NCBI RefSeq assembly: GCF_014642915.1
Contig: NZ_BMJE01000007.1
Location: 147,447 to 211,446 of the forward strand
Source: Flavobacterium suaedae
GTDB lineage: Bacteria; Bacteroidota; Bacteroidia; Flavobacteriales; Flavobacteriaceae
Reading direction: 5' to 3'
DNA length: 64,000 nucleotides
Shown here: positions 17,539-26,775 of the stretch, one piece after another
Layout of the letters: each line of letters starts with the position of its first letter
Position numbering within the stretch: position 1 is the stretch's first letter
Notes under the pieces: model-generated
What the model saw: the letters and a program-made list of their open reading frames with translations, nothing else
Database searches by the model: none
Told to the model about the DNA's origin: nothing
Translations under genes and position numbers: made by a program

Positions 17539-18038
17539 TACTTGCATTTGATACCTACTACTATAACGAAAAGGCAAAAACAGTTTGCTTGCTTTTTGAT
17601 AAATGGGATGCAGCAGAGCCCAAACAAGTATTTACCGAAATACGTGATAACGCAAATGAATACATACCCGGAGAGTTTTATAAAAAAGAACTGCCGTGTA
17701 TAACCGCCTTACTGGAAAAAATAGACTTAACGAACATTAAATATATAGTAGTTGACGGTTATGCTATACTGGATGATGAGGGTAAATATGGTTTGGGCGG
17801 ACATTTGTATAATTATTTGGAGGAGAAAATTCCCGTAATTGGTGTTGGTAAAACTAACTTCCAAACGGTAGAAGAAAGAAAAAGAGAAGTTTTACGAGGA
17901 GAGAGTAAGAACCCTTTATATGTGACCGCTGTAGGAATAGATGTTGATACCGCAGCGGAGTATATTAAACAAATGTATGGCAAATACCGTATGCCTACTT
18001 TACTTAAAAAATTAGATACACTAACAAAAGAAATATAG
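17535..18038 (+). CDS. nfi: Endonuclease V-like nuclease, short form
   Basis: This 167-aa protein matches endonuclease V, which cuts next to deaminated adenine (inosine). Catalytic residues can be placed: Asp6 in LAFDTYY, Glu52 in YIPGEFYKKELP, Asp74 in VVDGYAILDDEGKYGLGGHL, and Lys in GVGKTNF. It is about 50 residues shorter than E. coli Nfi, lacking most of the N-terminal region before the first strand; short forms are usual in Flavobacteriia. It overlaps the upstream membrane-protein gene by 4 bp. Confidence 0.85.
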   Translation: MILAFDTYYYNEKAKTVCLLFDKWDAAEPKQVFTEIRDNANEYIPGEFYKKELPCITALLEKIDLTNIKYIVVDGYAILDDEGKYGLGGHLYNYLEEKIPVIGVGKTNFQTVEERKREVLRGESKNPLYVTAVGIDVDTAAEYIKQMYGKYRMPTLLKKLDTLTKEI

Positions 18039-18067
18039 TATATTAGCTACATGCTAAATTGCTGATT

Positions 18068-18481
18068 ATGTCTAAGAAAACTCTATTACTTTGTTTAGTG
18101 GTACTTGTGCAGAGTTGTGCTTTGATGCCCAAAGAGGACAGACAGGCTCGTAATGATGATTTCTTCAACAGATTTTCTAAACATACCATTACTGCAAAAC
18201 ATACGGGTAAATTTGGAGATGATTACCTTGTATTGCGCAAAAACGGAACGTTTATCTACCGAAATAATGTTTTCGGGGTATTTGTTAACTACTACTGCGG
18301 AACGTATAGCCTTGAGGGCAATACCTTACAACTTAATTTTGATTATGACCGGATTTCCCCGGAAACAGGAAATACTTTAACAGTAGCTACCGATAGTGAT
18401 GGTGATGCTTGCTTTAAAGCGGGCTACTATACCTTTAGTATTACTGATAAAAACATGTACAGAGTTATTGCGGGGCTATAA
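18068..18481 (+). CDS. Hypothetical lipoprotein
   Basis: This 137-aa protein has a lipoprotein signal (VVLVQSC, Cys17). The mature part looks like a small beta-rich domain (DDYLVLRKNGTFIYRNNVFG, YYCGTYSLEGNTLQLNF) of the kind seen in many Bacteroidota lipoproteins of unknown function. The ATG at 18068 is preferred over a TTG 9 bp upstream. It converges with the HMG-CoA synthase gene with a 1-bp gap. Confidence 0.8.
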   Translation: MSKKTLLLCLVVLVQSCALMPKEDRQARNDDFFNRFSKHTITAKHTGKFGDDYLVLRKNGTFIYRNNVFGVFVNYYCGTYSLEGNTLQLNFDYDRISPETGNTLTVATDSDGDACFKAGYYTFSITDKNMYRVIAGL

Positions 18482-18482
18482 C

Positions 18483-19844
18483 CTACTTCACCCATTTATA
18501 ATATCGTGCTCCTATAAGGTTAGGGGCTTCCTTTTCAATACGCTCTAAAACCCACTCGTTTTCAGGTTGTTGTATACTGGTACGTTGTTCCTTTTTATGT
18601 AGTTTTTGGTAGGTTTCAAAATCTATTTCACGGCTTTGTTCCAGTGTTTCAAAAAGATGTGCTTTTTGTGCAGCTTCTGCCCAGCCTTTCTGTACTGTAC
18701 CTTCAAATACTTTTGATTTTGAACCGCTACCATAAGCAAGGAAACCAATTTTTTTATCGGTTACATCCGTTCCGTTTTTAGCATGCTGCGCTAAAGCACT
18801 TAGTAATCCCATAAATATAGAACCGGTATATAAATTACCAATTAATGACGAAGCCGGTTCAGCAGCTTGCAGTTTGTCAGCAACAAAAGTTCTGTACGCA
18901 TCGCTTTTGCTTACCTCTTTTACTTTTGCAGTATACTCTTCCGCAGATTCTTCTCCTGTCAGTAAAGGCTGTTCGGCATCGAGAGCAAAAATCTCGGCAA
19001 ACATTCGACGCCCCTGGTAGGCATAGGGTAGGTGCATAATAATGTTCTCCCAACTTTCGTAAAGTGAGCCTTTGGTCTGCATAAGCTCTTTAAAGCGGAA
19101 GTAGGCTTCGCGGGTACGGTCGGTATAGCATTGGTTGCTATACTGTCCGTCAAAAACAGGTTGATCTTTGTGAATTTCAATTACATTCTCTAAATGCCCG
19201 AACCAAGGGTCGTTAAACTCAGTGCCCATAACCTGCCATTTGGTAACGGTACGTGTAGGTTTAAAAAAATCGAAAACGCCTTGTGTGCTCACTGCCCACT
19301 GGTTGCTAATGGCTATAATGCGAGGGTTAGCGGTAATAAGCATAGCCAGTGCGCCTGCGCCTTGGGTATATTCCCCTGTCGATTCTAAATCGTACTTGGC
19401 AATATCAGTAGTTACTACTATTGCTTTTTTATCAGGGTTCAACCTGACGAAATCAAGGCAGTTTTGCATAGCATCTACCCCACCAATACAGGCAAAGGTC
19501 ATATCTACAGCATCGCAATGGCTAAAACTGCCTTCGCCATGCAACTGCTCCATTAACCCTACAAGGTAAGAGCCTATAGGTTTAGCGTTATCCACTCCGC
19601 TTTCGGTACCCACATATATACGGGCAATTTCGGCAGGGTTAAAGTTGTTTTGCTGTATTAGTTTTGTAAGGGCATTTGCACCAAACACTACCGCATCCTG
19701 ATGTGTATCGGGCAAGGTCATTTTTAGTAAGCCCAATCCTTTTTCCAGTTTATCAGGCTCTATATTTCGGGCTTTGGCAAGTGTTCTTATCGGTAGGTGT
19801 AGTTTAGCCACATCAAAGGCTATGGCATCTATTCCGGTCTTCAT
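18483..19844 (-). CDS. mvaS: Hydroxymethylglutaryl-CoA synthase
   Basis: This 453-aa enzyme condenses acetyl-CoA with acetoacetyl-CoA to HMG-CoA in the mevalonate pathway, which Flavobacteriia use for isoprenoids. The catalytic Glu81 (VGTESGVD) and Cys119 (MTFACIGG) are present, and MHLPYAYQGRRM holds the catalytic His region. The GTGS-like loop reads AYGSGSKSKVFEG. Other mevalonate genes are not in the window. Confidence 0.94.
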   Translation of the reverse strand: MKTGIDAIAFDVAKLHLPIRTLAKARNIEPDKLEKGLGLLKMTLPDTHQDAVVFGANALTKLIQQNNFNPAEIARIYVGTESGVDNAKPIGSYLVGLMEQLHGEGSFSHCDAVDMTFACIGGVDAMQNCLDFVRLNPDKKAIVVTTDIAKYDLESTGEYTQGAGALAMLITANPRIIAISNQWAVSTQGVFDFFKPTRTVTKWQVMGTEFNDPWFGHLENVIEIHKDQPVFDGQYSNQCYTDRTREAYFRFKELMQTKGSLYESWENIIMHLPYAYQGRRMFAEIFALDAEQPLLTGEESAEEYTAKVKEVSKSDAYRTFVADKLQAAEPASSLIGNLYTGSIFMGLLSALAQHAKNGTDVTDKKIGFLAYGSGSKSKVFEGTVQKGWAEAAQKAHLFETLEQSREIDFETYQKLHKKEQRTSIQQPENEWVLERIEKEAPNLIGARYYKWVK

Positions 19845-20021
19845 TCAGAGTGCTTTTAAAGTATAAAAGTAGTTACATAAGGCGTTCGGGGCATAACAAA
19901 AATCACTTTACGCTGCATTTTTGCCAATGTGAAAAAAATAAGGCTTTAATTTTTTTATATCAGCAATGTTGTCTCCTTGTTTATGGTTATTTTAGCAGAC
20001 AATAATTATTACTCTACCACA

Positions 20022-20873
20022 ATGAAATTATACTATATACTTACTGCTTTTTTAGTTGTTACTATTGTTAACGCTCAGGATAAACTGCCGTACCAACTGT
20101 ACAACCCAAAAGGTAAAAAAACGACGTATAAAAAATTATTGAAAGCTGCCGAAGGTGCCGATGTTGTACTTTTCGGGGAACATCATGATAACTCTATTAA
20201 CCACTGGCTGGAATTGGAGCTTACTAAAGATTTAAGCGAAAAGAAAGAGTTAATAATGGGGGCTGAAATGGTAGAAGCAGACAACCAAGATGAGCTTGAC
20301 CAATACCTAAAAGGCGAAATAGACCAAAAAGCATTTGATACTGTTGCCCGCCTTTGGAATAATCACAAAACCGACTACAAACCTTTGGTTGATTTTGCCA
20401 AGGATAATAATATCCCGTTTATAGCAACCAACATTCCGCGTCGTTATGCCAGCATGGTGTATCGCAAGGGATTCGGCGTATTGGATACGCTTTCTGTACA
20501 GGAAAAAGAATGGATAGCTCCGCTACCAATAGCGTATGATGCTACTTTACCGGGTTATGTAAAAATGCTGGAAATGATGGGTGGTCACGGTGGCGAAAAC
20601 CTGCCGAAAGCACAGGCAGTTAAAGATGCTACTATGGGCTACTTTATTGCGCAAAACTTACAAGAGGGTAAAGTATTTGTACATTATAACGGTACCTACC
20701 ACAGCGATAATTTTGAAGGTATTAACTGGTACTTAAAGCGTGAAAAACCAGGAGTTAAAATTATAACTATTGCAGCCGTATCTCAGGCAAATGTTAGTAA
20801 ACTGGAAGAAGAACATCTACAAAAAGCCGATTTTATTTTAGTGATTGATGAGGATATGACCAAGACATATTAA
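20022..20873 (+). CDS. ChaN-family protein (haem/iron-regulated lipoprotein family)
   Basis: From the ATG at 20022 this is a 283-aa secreted protein with signal MKLYYILTAFLVVTIVNA. It has the ChaN-like pattern VLFGEHHDNSINHWLELELT, ATNIPRRYA and VHYNGTYHSDNFEGINWYLK, with His residues that in ChaN coordinate haem. Unlike Campylobacter ChaN there is no lipobox, so it is probably periplasmic. A role in haem or iron handling is inferred from the family only. Confidence 0.85.
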   Translation: MKLYYILTAFLVVTIVNAQDKLPYQLYNPKGKKTTYKKLLKAAEGADVVLFGEHHDNSINHWLELELTKDLSEKKELIMGAEMVEADNQDELDQYLKGEIDQKAFDTVARLWNNHKTDYKPLVDFAKDNNIPFIATNIPRRYASMVYRKGFGVLDTLSVQEKEWIAPLPIAYDATLPGYVKMLEMMGGHGGENLPKAQAVKDATMGYFIAQNLQEGKVFVHYNGTYHSDNFEGINWYLKREKPGVKIITIAAVSQANVSKLEEEHLQKADFILVIDEDMTKTY

Positions 20874-20891
20874 TCATTTTTTAATACCTGT

Positions 20892-21444
20892 ATGAAAGAG
20901 CTTTTTGAAGAAATAGCTGAAAAATATAATGGCTCACTTAAAGTAAGTGAAGACAACTCGCATAAATAATTACAATCACTTACCTCGGCATGTGTATGGT
21001 GTGAATTTCTTTTGTAAGGGATGGTGTTTTGAAGTTAGGAAAGAACTTCGCTCTATGGGAACTTCAATGCCTCATATTCCCTCTGCCGAACCCTTTTCTG
21101 ACAGAAGTGTCTTTAAAATAACAGCTACAACAACAAATGCTACGTTTTCAAATTTTGAGGTTGTTTCGCTTTTTCTTCTGTATAAATGGATAACAAAAAA
21201 TAATAAAGGCTTTAAAGTAAAAACCAAGAATAAGAAATTAAAGCAACAGCTTGAACATATGCCGGAGCTTAAAGCCGTTTATAAGTTTACCGAAATTGAC
21301 GGCGAGTTTACTCCTGAACTTTACGGAGTTAATAAAAACGGAGTTTATACACTTACCATGAACTATGTTACAAAGCAAGAGCGAGTAGGGCTGCTAAGAA
21401 ATGTAGTAGACTTTATTACTAAAATTCCCGAAATTAAAACCTGA
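20892..21444 (+). pseudogene. Hypothetical cytosolic protein gene broken by a frameshift
   Basis: ATG at 20892 opens MKELFEEIAEKYNGSLKVSE and stops at TAA 20967-20969 after 25 codons. The next frame continues without a stop as NNYNHLPRHVYGVNFFCKGW to the TGA at 21442-21444. Only a GTG inside the first frame (20947) could start the long part, and that peptide (MKTTRI) does not look natural. One inserted or lost base around 20960-20972 (the AT-rich CATAAATAATTAC) would join them into a protein of about 183 aa. Family not recognised. It could be a true pseudogene or a sequencing error. Confidence 0.65.
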
Positions 21445-21488
21445 TTAATATCATTACTTTATACTGATTATAAATTACGCCGAAATGG

Positions 21489-21519
21489 TTGTAGCTATTC
21501 GGTTTTAGCTTTATTTTTG
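21489..21519 (+). promoter_or_regulatory. Promoter of the sdhCAB operon
   Basis: TTG 21489-21491, N20, TATTTTTG 21512-21519. The predicted start near 21526 gives a leader of about 33 nt. Confidence 0.75.
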
Positions 21520-21558
21520 TTTAAATTTTTAAAGAACTCTTTATTTTAAACAAATACT

Positions 21559-22398
21559 ATGGCAAAATCTGCACTATTAAAGTCCTCTCTGGCAAAAAAA
21601 TACTGGATGGCTTTAACAGGTTTATTTTTGTGTCTGTTCTTAGTAGGACACTTATTAGGTAACCTTCAGTTACTGGCAAGCGGTGACGAAGCAGCACTTC
21701 ATTTTAATGAATATGCTTTTTTCATGACAACCAACCCGGGCGTAAAAATACTATCATACGTAACGTATTTTTCAATTCTTTTCCACGCTATTGACGGGAT
21801 AGTGCTTACCATACAAAACCGTAAGGCAAGACCAAAAGGTTATGTAAAAAACAACGCAGCTGCCAATACTATATGGGCATCGCGAAATATGGCAGTTTTA
21901 GGAACACTTATATTAGTATTTATTGTTACGCACATGGTTAACTTTTGGTCACGTATGCATTTTGATGAAAACATACCACTGCAAACAGTAAGTATTGATG
22001 CAGGAGATGGCATACAACAGGAGTTTTATATAACTACTGATGGTTCATACGTGCCTAAAAAGCAGGTAGAAGACGGAACTCTTGAAATAAGAAACAGAAC
22101 TGATTTTTATGATGCAAGAGCAGGAGTAAAGTATAAAGAAGGGTATAAAGACCTTTATAAAATTACGGTAGATTTCTTTAAAAACCCTGATTACGGGCTA
22201 ATAGCTACAATACTATATGCATTAGCAATGCTGGTACTGGCATTTCACCTTTATCACGGTTTTGGTAGTGCATTCCAGTCTATGGGTTTAAATAACCCTA
22301 GCTACAACGGTTTAATTAAAAACTTCGGAAAAGCGTTTGCAATTGTTGTACCGCTTATGTTTGCTTTAATTCCGTTATATATTCATTTCATACTATAA
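21559..22398 (+). CDS. sdhC: Succinate dehydrogenase cytochrome b subunit
   Basis: This 279-aa protein is the single-chain, diheme cytochrome b558 membrane anchor of a B. subtilis-type succinate:quinone reductase. Five membrane helices can be placed, at about 15-35, 60-80, 108-128, 212-232 and 255-277, with histidines in GHLLGN, LFHAIDG, THMVNFW and FHLYHG as probable haem ligands. Between helices 3 and 4 there is a polar insert (residues ~135-205, rich in charged residues) that makes it clearly longer than the usual 220-230 aa. First gene of sdhCAB, 13 bp before sdhA. Confidence 0.93.
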   Translation: MAKSALLKSSLAKKYWMALTGLFLCLFLVGHLLGNLQLLASGDEAALHFNEYAFFMTTNPGVKILSYVTYFSILFHAIDGIVLTIQNRKARPKGYVKNNAAANTIWASRNMAVLGTLILVFIVTHMVNFWSRMHFDENIPLQTVSIDAGDGIQQEFYITTDGSYVPKKQVEDGTLEIRNRTDFYDARAGVKYKEGYKDLYKITVDFFKNPDYGLIATILYALAMLVLAFHLYHGFGSAFQSMGLNNPSYNGLIKNFGKAFAIVVPLMFALIPLYIHFIL

Positions 22399-22411
22399 AA
22401 AGTATTAAAAC

Positions 22412-24412
22412 ATGGCTTTAGATTCTAAAATACCAAACGGTCCTATTTCAGAGAAATGGACTAATCATAAAAATCATATAAATCTGGTAAACCCAGCCAA
22501 CAAACGTAATATTGATGTTATAGTTGTAGGTACAGGTCTTGCCGGAGGTTCGGCAGCAGCAACGCTTGCAGAACTTGGTTACAACGTAAAAGCATTTTGC
22601 TTTCAGGATTCCCCTCGTCGTGCGCACTCTATTGCAGCACAAGGAGGTATTAACGCAGCGAAAAACTATCAGGGAGACGGTGACTCTGATTACAGATTAT
22701 TTTATGATACTGTAAAAGGAGGTGACTACCGTGCACGTGAGGCAAACGTTTATCGCCTTGCGGAACTTTCTGCAAATATTATAGACCAGTGTGTGGCACA
22801 AGGTGTACCATTAGCAAGAGAATACGGCGGACTTTTAGATAACCGTTCTTTTGGTGGGGTACTTGTATCACGTACATTCTACGCAAAAGGGCAAACAGGG
22901 CAGCAGTTACTTTTAGGAGCATACTCAGCCATGAACCGCCAAATAGGTCGTGGTAAAATAAAAATGTACAACCGTCATGAAATGTTAGACCTTGTAAAGG
23001 TAGACGGTAAAGCAAGAGGTATTATAGCACGTAACCTTATAACAGGAGAGCTTGAGCGTCACTCGGCACACGCTGTAGTAATCGCATCAGGTGGTTACGG
23101 TAACGTATTCTTCCTTTCTACCAATGCAATGGGTAGTAACGCTACCGCAGCATGGAAAGTGCATAAAAAAGGAGCTTACTTTGCTAACCCTTGTTATACA
23201 CAAATTCACCCGACTTGTATCCCTGTATCAGGCGACCACCAGTCGAAACTAACCCTAATGTCTGAGTCATTACGTAATGACGGACGTATTTGGGTTCCTA
23301 AAAAGATAGAAGATGCGCAGGCAATTCGTGAAGGAAGATTAAAGCCGACACAACTTGCTGAGGAAGATAGAGATTACTACTTAGAAAGAAGATATCCATC
23401 ATTCGGTAACCTTGTACCGCGTGACGTTGCATCTCGTGCAGCAAAAGAAAGATGTGATGCCGGTTACGGTGTAAACAAAACAGGCGAAGCAGTCTACCTT
23501 GACTTTGCTTCGGCTATAAACCGTTACGGTAAAGAGCAGGCAAGAATAAAAGGTCTTGATGATAATGATGCTGCTTTAGTGAAAAAACTGGGTACAGAAG
23601 TTATCGAAAACAAGTACGGTAACCTGTTCCAGATGTATGAGAAAATTGTAGACGAAAACCCATACGAAACCCCAATGATGATATACCCTGCGGTACACTA
23701 TACTATGGGTGGTATATGGGTAGATTATAACTTAATGACTACTGTAGAGGGGTGTTACGCTATTGGTGAAGCAAACTTCTCAGACCATGGTGCTAACCGT
23801 CTTGGTGCTTCGGCACTTATGCAAGGTCTTGCCGATGGTTATTTTGTACTACCATACACTATTGGCGATTACTTAGCTAAAGATATTCGTACCGGTGAGA
23901 TTTCAACTGACCTTCCTGAATTTGCAGAGGCAGAGAAAAACATCAGAGAGCAACTGGAGCGTTTAATAAACAATAACGGTAAGCACAGTGTAGACCACTT
24001 CCACAAAAAATTAGGTAAAATTATGTGGAACAAAGTAGGTATGGCACGTAATACACAAGGTCTTACCGAGGCAATACAAGAAATTGCAGCGCTTCGTGAA
24101 GAGTTTTACAGAGATGTAAAAGTACCGGGTAAAATGGACGAGTTCAATCAGGAACTTGAAAAAGCGATGCGTGTAGCAGACTTCCTTGAATTAGGAGAGC
24201 TGTTTGCTAAAGACGCACTACACAGAAATGAGTCTTGTGGTGGTCACTTCAGAGAAGAGTACCAAACCGAAGAAGGAGAAGCACAGCGTGATGATGAAAA
24301 CTTTGCTTATGTAGCAGCATGGGAGTACAAAGGAAAACCAAGCGACGCAGTGTTACACAAAGAAGACTTAGTGTTCGAAAATATTAAACTGGTACAACGT
24401 AGTTATAAATAA
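22412..24412 (+). CDS. sdhA: Succinate dehydrogenase flavoprotein subunit
   Basis: This 666-aa subunit oxidises succinate to fumarate with covalent FAD. The FAD-binding motif [19 protein letters not shown] is near residues 38-56, the flavin-linked His in [17 protein letters not shown] near 70, and catalytic residues lie in HPTCIP, the RDVASR segment and [17 protein letters not shown]. It faces the cytoplasm and docks to SdhB. Middle gene of the operon. Confidence 0.97.
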   Translation: MALDSKIPNGPISEKWTNHKNHINLVNPANKRNIDVIVVGTGLAGGSAAATLAELGYNVKAFCFQDSPRRAHSIAAQGGINAAKNYQGDGDSDYRLFYDTVKGGDYRAREANVYRLAELSANIIDQCVAQGVPLAREYGGLLDNRSFGGVLVSRTFYAKGQTGQQLLLGAYSAMNRQIGRGKIKMYNRHEMLDLVKVDGKARGIIARNLITGELERHSAHAVVIASGGYGNVFFLSTNAMGSNATAAWKVHKKGAYFANPCYTQIHPTCIPVSGDHQSKLTLMSESLRNDGRIWVPKKIEDAQAIREGRLKPTQLAEEDRDYYLERRYPSFGNLVPRDVASRAAKERCDAGYGVNKTGEAVYLDFASAINRYGKEQARIKGLDDNDAALVKKLGTEVIENKYGNLFQMYEKIVDENPYETPMMIYPAVHYTMGGIWVDYNLMTTVEGCYAIGEANFSDHGANRLGASALMQGLADGYFVLPYTIGDYLAKDIRTGEISTDLPEFAEAEKNIREQLERLINNNGKHSVDHFHKKLGKIMWNKVGMARNTQGLTEAIQEIAALREEFYRDVKVPGKMDEFNQELEKAMRVADFLELGELFAKDALHRNESCGGHFREEYQTEEGEAQRDDENFAYVAAWEYKGKPSDAVLHKEDLVFENIKLVQRSYK

Positions 24413-24420
24413 GATTTTAG

Positions 24421-24480
24421 TACAGAGAATTGAGATATAAGATATTAGGTCTCATTACTCACTACTCATTACTTAATACT
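24421..24480. repeat. Low-complexity repeat between sdhA and sdhB
   Basis: GAGAATTGAGATATAAGATATTA (partial) followed by repeats of ACTCATTACT-like units fill the 75-bp gap. The reverse complement of the GAGAATTGAGAT part recurs at 35266-35292. Such short family repeats are dispersed in Flavobacterium genomes. Confidence 0.5.
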
Positions 24481-24487
24481 AAAAAAG

Positions 24488-25231
24488 ATGAATCTTAAAC
24501 TTAAAATATGGCGTCAGAAAGACGCAAGAGATCAAGGGAGAATGGTTGATTATAATATCAGCGATGTTTCTCCGGATATGTCTTTCCTTGAAATGCTAGA
24601 CGTTTTAAACGAAGATCTTAACAATAAAGGAGAAGACCCTGTAGCTTTTGACCATGACTGTCGTGAAGGTATTTGTGGTATGTGTTCACTATACATTAAC
24701 GGTGAAGCACACGGTCCCGACAGAGGTGTTACTACCTGCCAGCTTCACATGAGGAAGTTTAAAGATGGCGATACTATATATATTGAACCTTTCCGCGCAA
24801 AGGCATTCCCTGTAATTAAAGATTTGGTTGTAGACCGTACGTCTTTTGACAGAATACAGCAAGCAGGAGGTTTCATATCAGTAAACACATCAGGTAATAC
24901 ACAGGATGCTAACGCAATTCCAATTAAAAAGCACAATGCAGACCTTTCTTTTGATGCCGCAACGTGTATTGGTTGTGGTGCTTGTGTAGCAAGCTGTAAA
25001 AATGCATCGGCTATGCTTTTCGTTTCGGCAAAAGTATCGCAATTTGCATTACTGCCACAAGGTAGGGTAGAAGCTACCGAACGTGTACTTAACATGGTTA
25101 AGAAAATGGACGAAGAAGGTTTTGGCGCTTGTACCAATACCGGTGCTTGTGAGGTGGAATGCCCTAAAGGTATTTCGCTTGAAAATATTGCTCGTATGAA
25201 CAGAGAGTATTTAGTAGCAAGCATGAAATAA
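24488..25231 (+). CDS. sdhB: Succinate dehydrogenase iron-sulfur subunit
   Basis: This 247-aa electron-transfer subunit has the plant-type 2Fe-2S ligands [15 protein letters not shown] and the later Cys in TTCQLHM, and ferredoxin-type motifs [11 protein letters not shown] and [14 protein letters not shown] for the 4Fe-4S and 3Fe-4S centres. The B. subtilis-like type pairs with the single-chain SdhC. It is the last gene of sdhCAB, with a terminator 30 bp after the stop. Confidence 0.97.
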   Translation: MNLKLKIWRQKDARDQGRMVDYNISDVSPDMSFLEMLDVLNEDLNNKGEDPVAFDHDCREGICGMCSLYINGEAHGPDRGVTTCQLHMRKFKDGDTIYIEPFRAKAFPVIKDLVVDRTSFDRIQQAGGFISVNTSGNTQDANAIPIKKHNADLSFDAATCIGCGACVASCKNASAMLFVSAKVSQFALLPQGRVEATERVLNMVKKMDEEGFGACTNTGACEVECPKGISLENIARMNREYLVASMK

Positions 25232-25260
25232 AATAGGAAATTGATATTTCTATATATTTA

Positions 25261-25292
25261 AAAAGCGTATCTCAACGAGGTGCGCTTTTTTG
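25261..25292 (+). terminator. Terminator of sdhCAB
   Basis: Stem AAAAGCGTATCTC / GAGGTGCGCTTTT with loop AAC and two G-T pairs, followed by T6. Confidence 0.85.
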
Positions 25293-25484
25293 TTATATTG
25301 CAAGAGGTAAATTTGTAGTACTAATAGTATAAATTTCATATATTGTTTATTCGTTGAGACAAAAAAACATATGAGATGAGAATAAAACGTTATACAGTAG
25401 TTTATTGTCGCTTAGAGCTTTTGTTGCGGCACTAATATTATCTGTAATTATTATTTTAATGATTTTGAAAGGTTATGATTTACT

Positions 25485-25886
25485 ATGAATAAAATTCTTT
25501 ACATATCTGCCAAAGGGTTCACATATTTAAAATCAATAAAGTGCTTAATTGTTGTGTCAATAGTACTTTCATTAACCGGTTGTCGTACACAGGAAGAGAA
25601 AATGATTGATGTAGCTTATAGTGCTTTTGAATACCATAGGAATGACTTACTACTTGATAATATTGACTTTCAAGGTCCTATTTTAAAAAATAATATTGAG
25701 TGTTTTAAACCTGATACTAACGTTGTAGTATATGCATGGTATTATACCCATGAGAACGATACATTTTGGATTTATACAGAAATAGATAAACAAATTAAAA
25801 AAGATGTTTCTGTCCATTTTTCAAAAAATATTGATGTGCTAGTAGAGAATCGAAAAAAATGGGTATTAGAGCAGGCTAAATACTGA
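25485..25886 (+). CDS. Hypothetical lipoprotein
   Basis: This 133-aa protein has a long N-terminus and a lipobox-like LSLTGC (Cys33) after a hydrophobic stretch. The mature part (VAYSAFEYHRNDLLLDNIDF, VVVYAWYYTHENDTFWIYTEID) is not assignable to a family. Its ATG overlaps the TGA of a short hydrophobic reading frame that ends at 25488 (ATGA), so it may be the second gene of a coupled pair. Confidence 0.65.
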   Translation: MNKILYISAKGFTYLKSIKCLIVVSIVLSLTGCRTQEEKMIDVAYSAFEYHRNDLLLDNIDFQGPILKNNIECFKPDTNVVVYAWYYTHENDTFWIYTEIDKQIKKDVSVHFSKNIDVLVENRKKWVLEQAKY

Positions 25887-25939
25887 TTTTTAACTTTAAA
25901 TTATTAATCACTAGAGATATAATGAAACAAGTTGTATTC

Positions 25940-25970
25940 TTGTCATTAGATTTTATTTTAGCTAAATTTA
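25940..25970 (+). promoter_or_regulatory. Promoter of the nitrilase-family gene
   Basis: TTG 25940-25942, N20, TAAATTTA 25963-25970 (one mismatch from consensus). The predicted leader is about 11 nt. Confidence 0.6.
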
Positions 25971-25987
25971 TAAAATAAATTCCACGC

Positions 25988-26758
25988 ATGACTACAATGA
26001 GAATCTCCCTTATACAAACACCACTTAGTTGGGAAGACCCAAGAACAAACCGAGAAAACTTTACCGAAAAAATAAACAGTATTGAAGAAACCGACCTTAT
26101 ACTGCTACCCGAAATGTTTGCTACAGGTTTTACCATGCAACCCGAAAATGTAGCGGAAACTATGGAAGGGGAATCGGTAACGTGGATGCGTGAAACAGCA
26201 CAGGCAAAAAACTGCGCTATTGTGGGGAGTTTAGTTATACACGAGCATGGAGATTACTATAACCGTCTTGTTTTTGCTTTTCCTGACGGGCATTATAAAA
26301 CTTACGATAAACGACACCTGTTTACGCTGGCAGGGGAGGAGAAGCATTACACTGCAGGCAGCAACAGACTTATTGTAGAGTACCGAGGCTGGAAGATTTG
26401 TCCGCTAGTGTGTTATGACCTTCGTTTTCCTGTTTTCTCTCGTAATACCGAAGACTTTGACCTTTTACTGTATGTTGCCAACTGGCCACAAAAAAGAACG
26501 CAGGCGTGGGATGTACTGCTACGTGCCCGTGCGGTGGAAAATATGTGTTATGTAGCCGGCTTAAATAGAATAGGGCAGGACAGTAACAAGCATAACTATT
26601 CAGGGCATTCTCAGGTGTTAGATAGTCTGGGTAACTATTTGCTGGAGCCTTTTTCGTATGAAGATGTTATTACCGTGACTTTAGATAAAGCGCACCTGGA
26701 AAAAATGCGTAATAAACTGGGCTTTTTAAACGATAGGGATAGCTTTAAACTGCTATAG
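25988..26758 (+). CDS. Omega-amidase / nitrilase-family amidohydrolase (YafV/Nit2-like)
   Basis: This 256-aa carbon-nitrogen hydrolase carries the catalytic triad Glu42 (LLPEMFATGF), Lys108 (YDKRHLF) and Cys142 (VCYDLRFP). Length and the motifs ANWPQKR and HNYSGHS match omega-amidase (YafV/Nit2), which hydrolyses 2-oxoglutaramate and 2-oxosuccinamate left by transamination of Gln or Asn. Cytoplasmic. It converges with the Ig-like lipoprotein gene. Confidence 0.9.
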   Translation: MTTMRISLIQTPLSWEDPRTNRENFTEKINSIEETDLILLPEMFATGFTMQPENVAETMEGESVTWMRETAQAKNCAIVGSLVIHEHGDYYNRLVFAFPDGHYKTYDKRHLFTLAGEEKHYTAGSNRLIVEYRGWKICPLVCYDLRFPVFSRNTEDFDLLLYVANWPQKRTQAWDVLLRARAVENMCYVAGLNRIGQDSNKHNYSGHSQVLDSLGNYLLEPFSYEDVITVTLDKAHLEKMRNKLGFLNDRDSFKLL

Positions 26759-26775
26759 CATTTTTATACACCATA

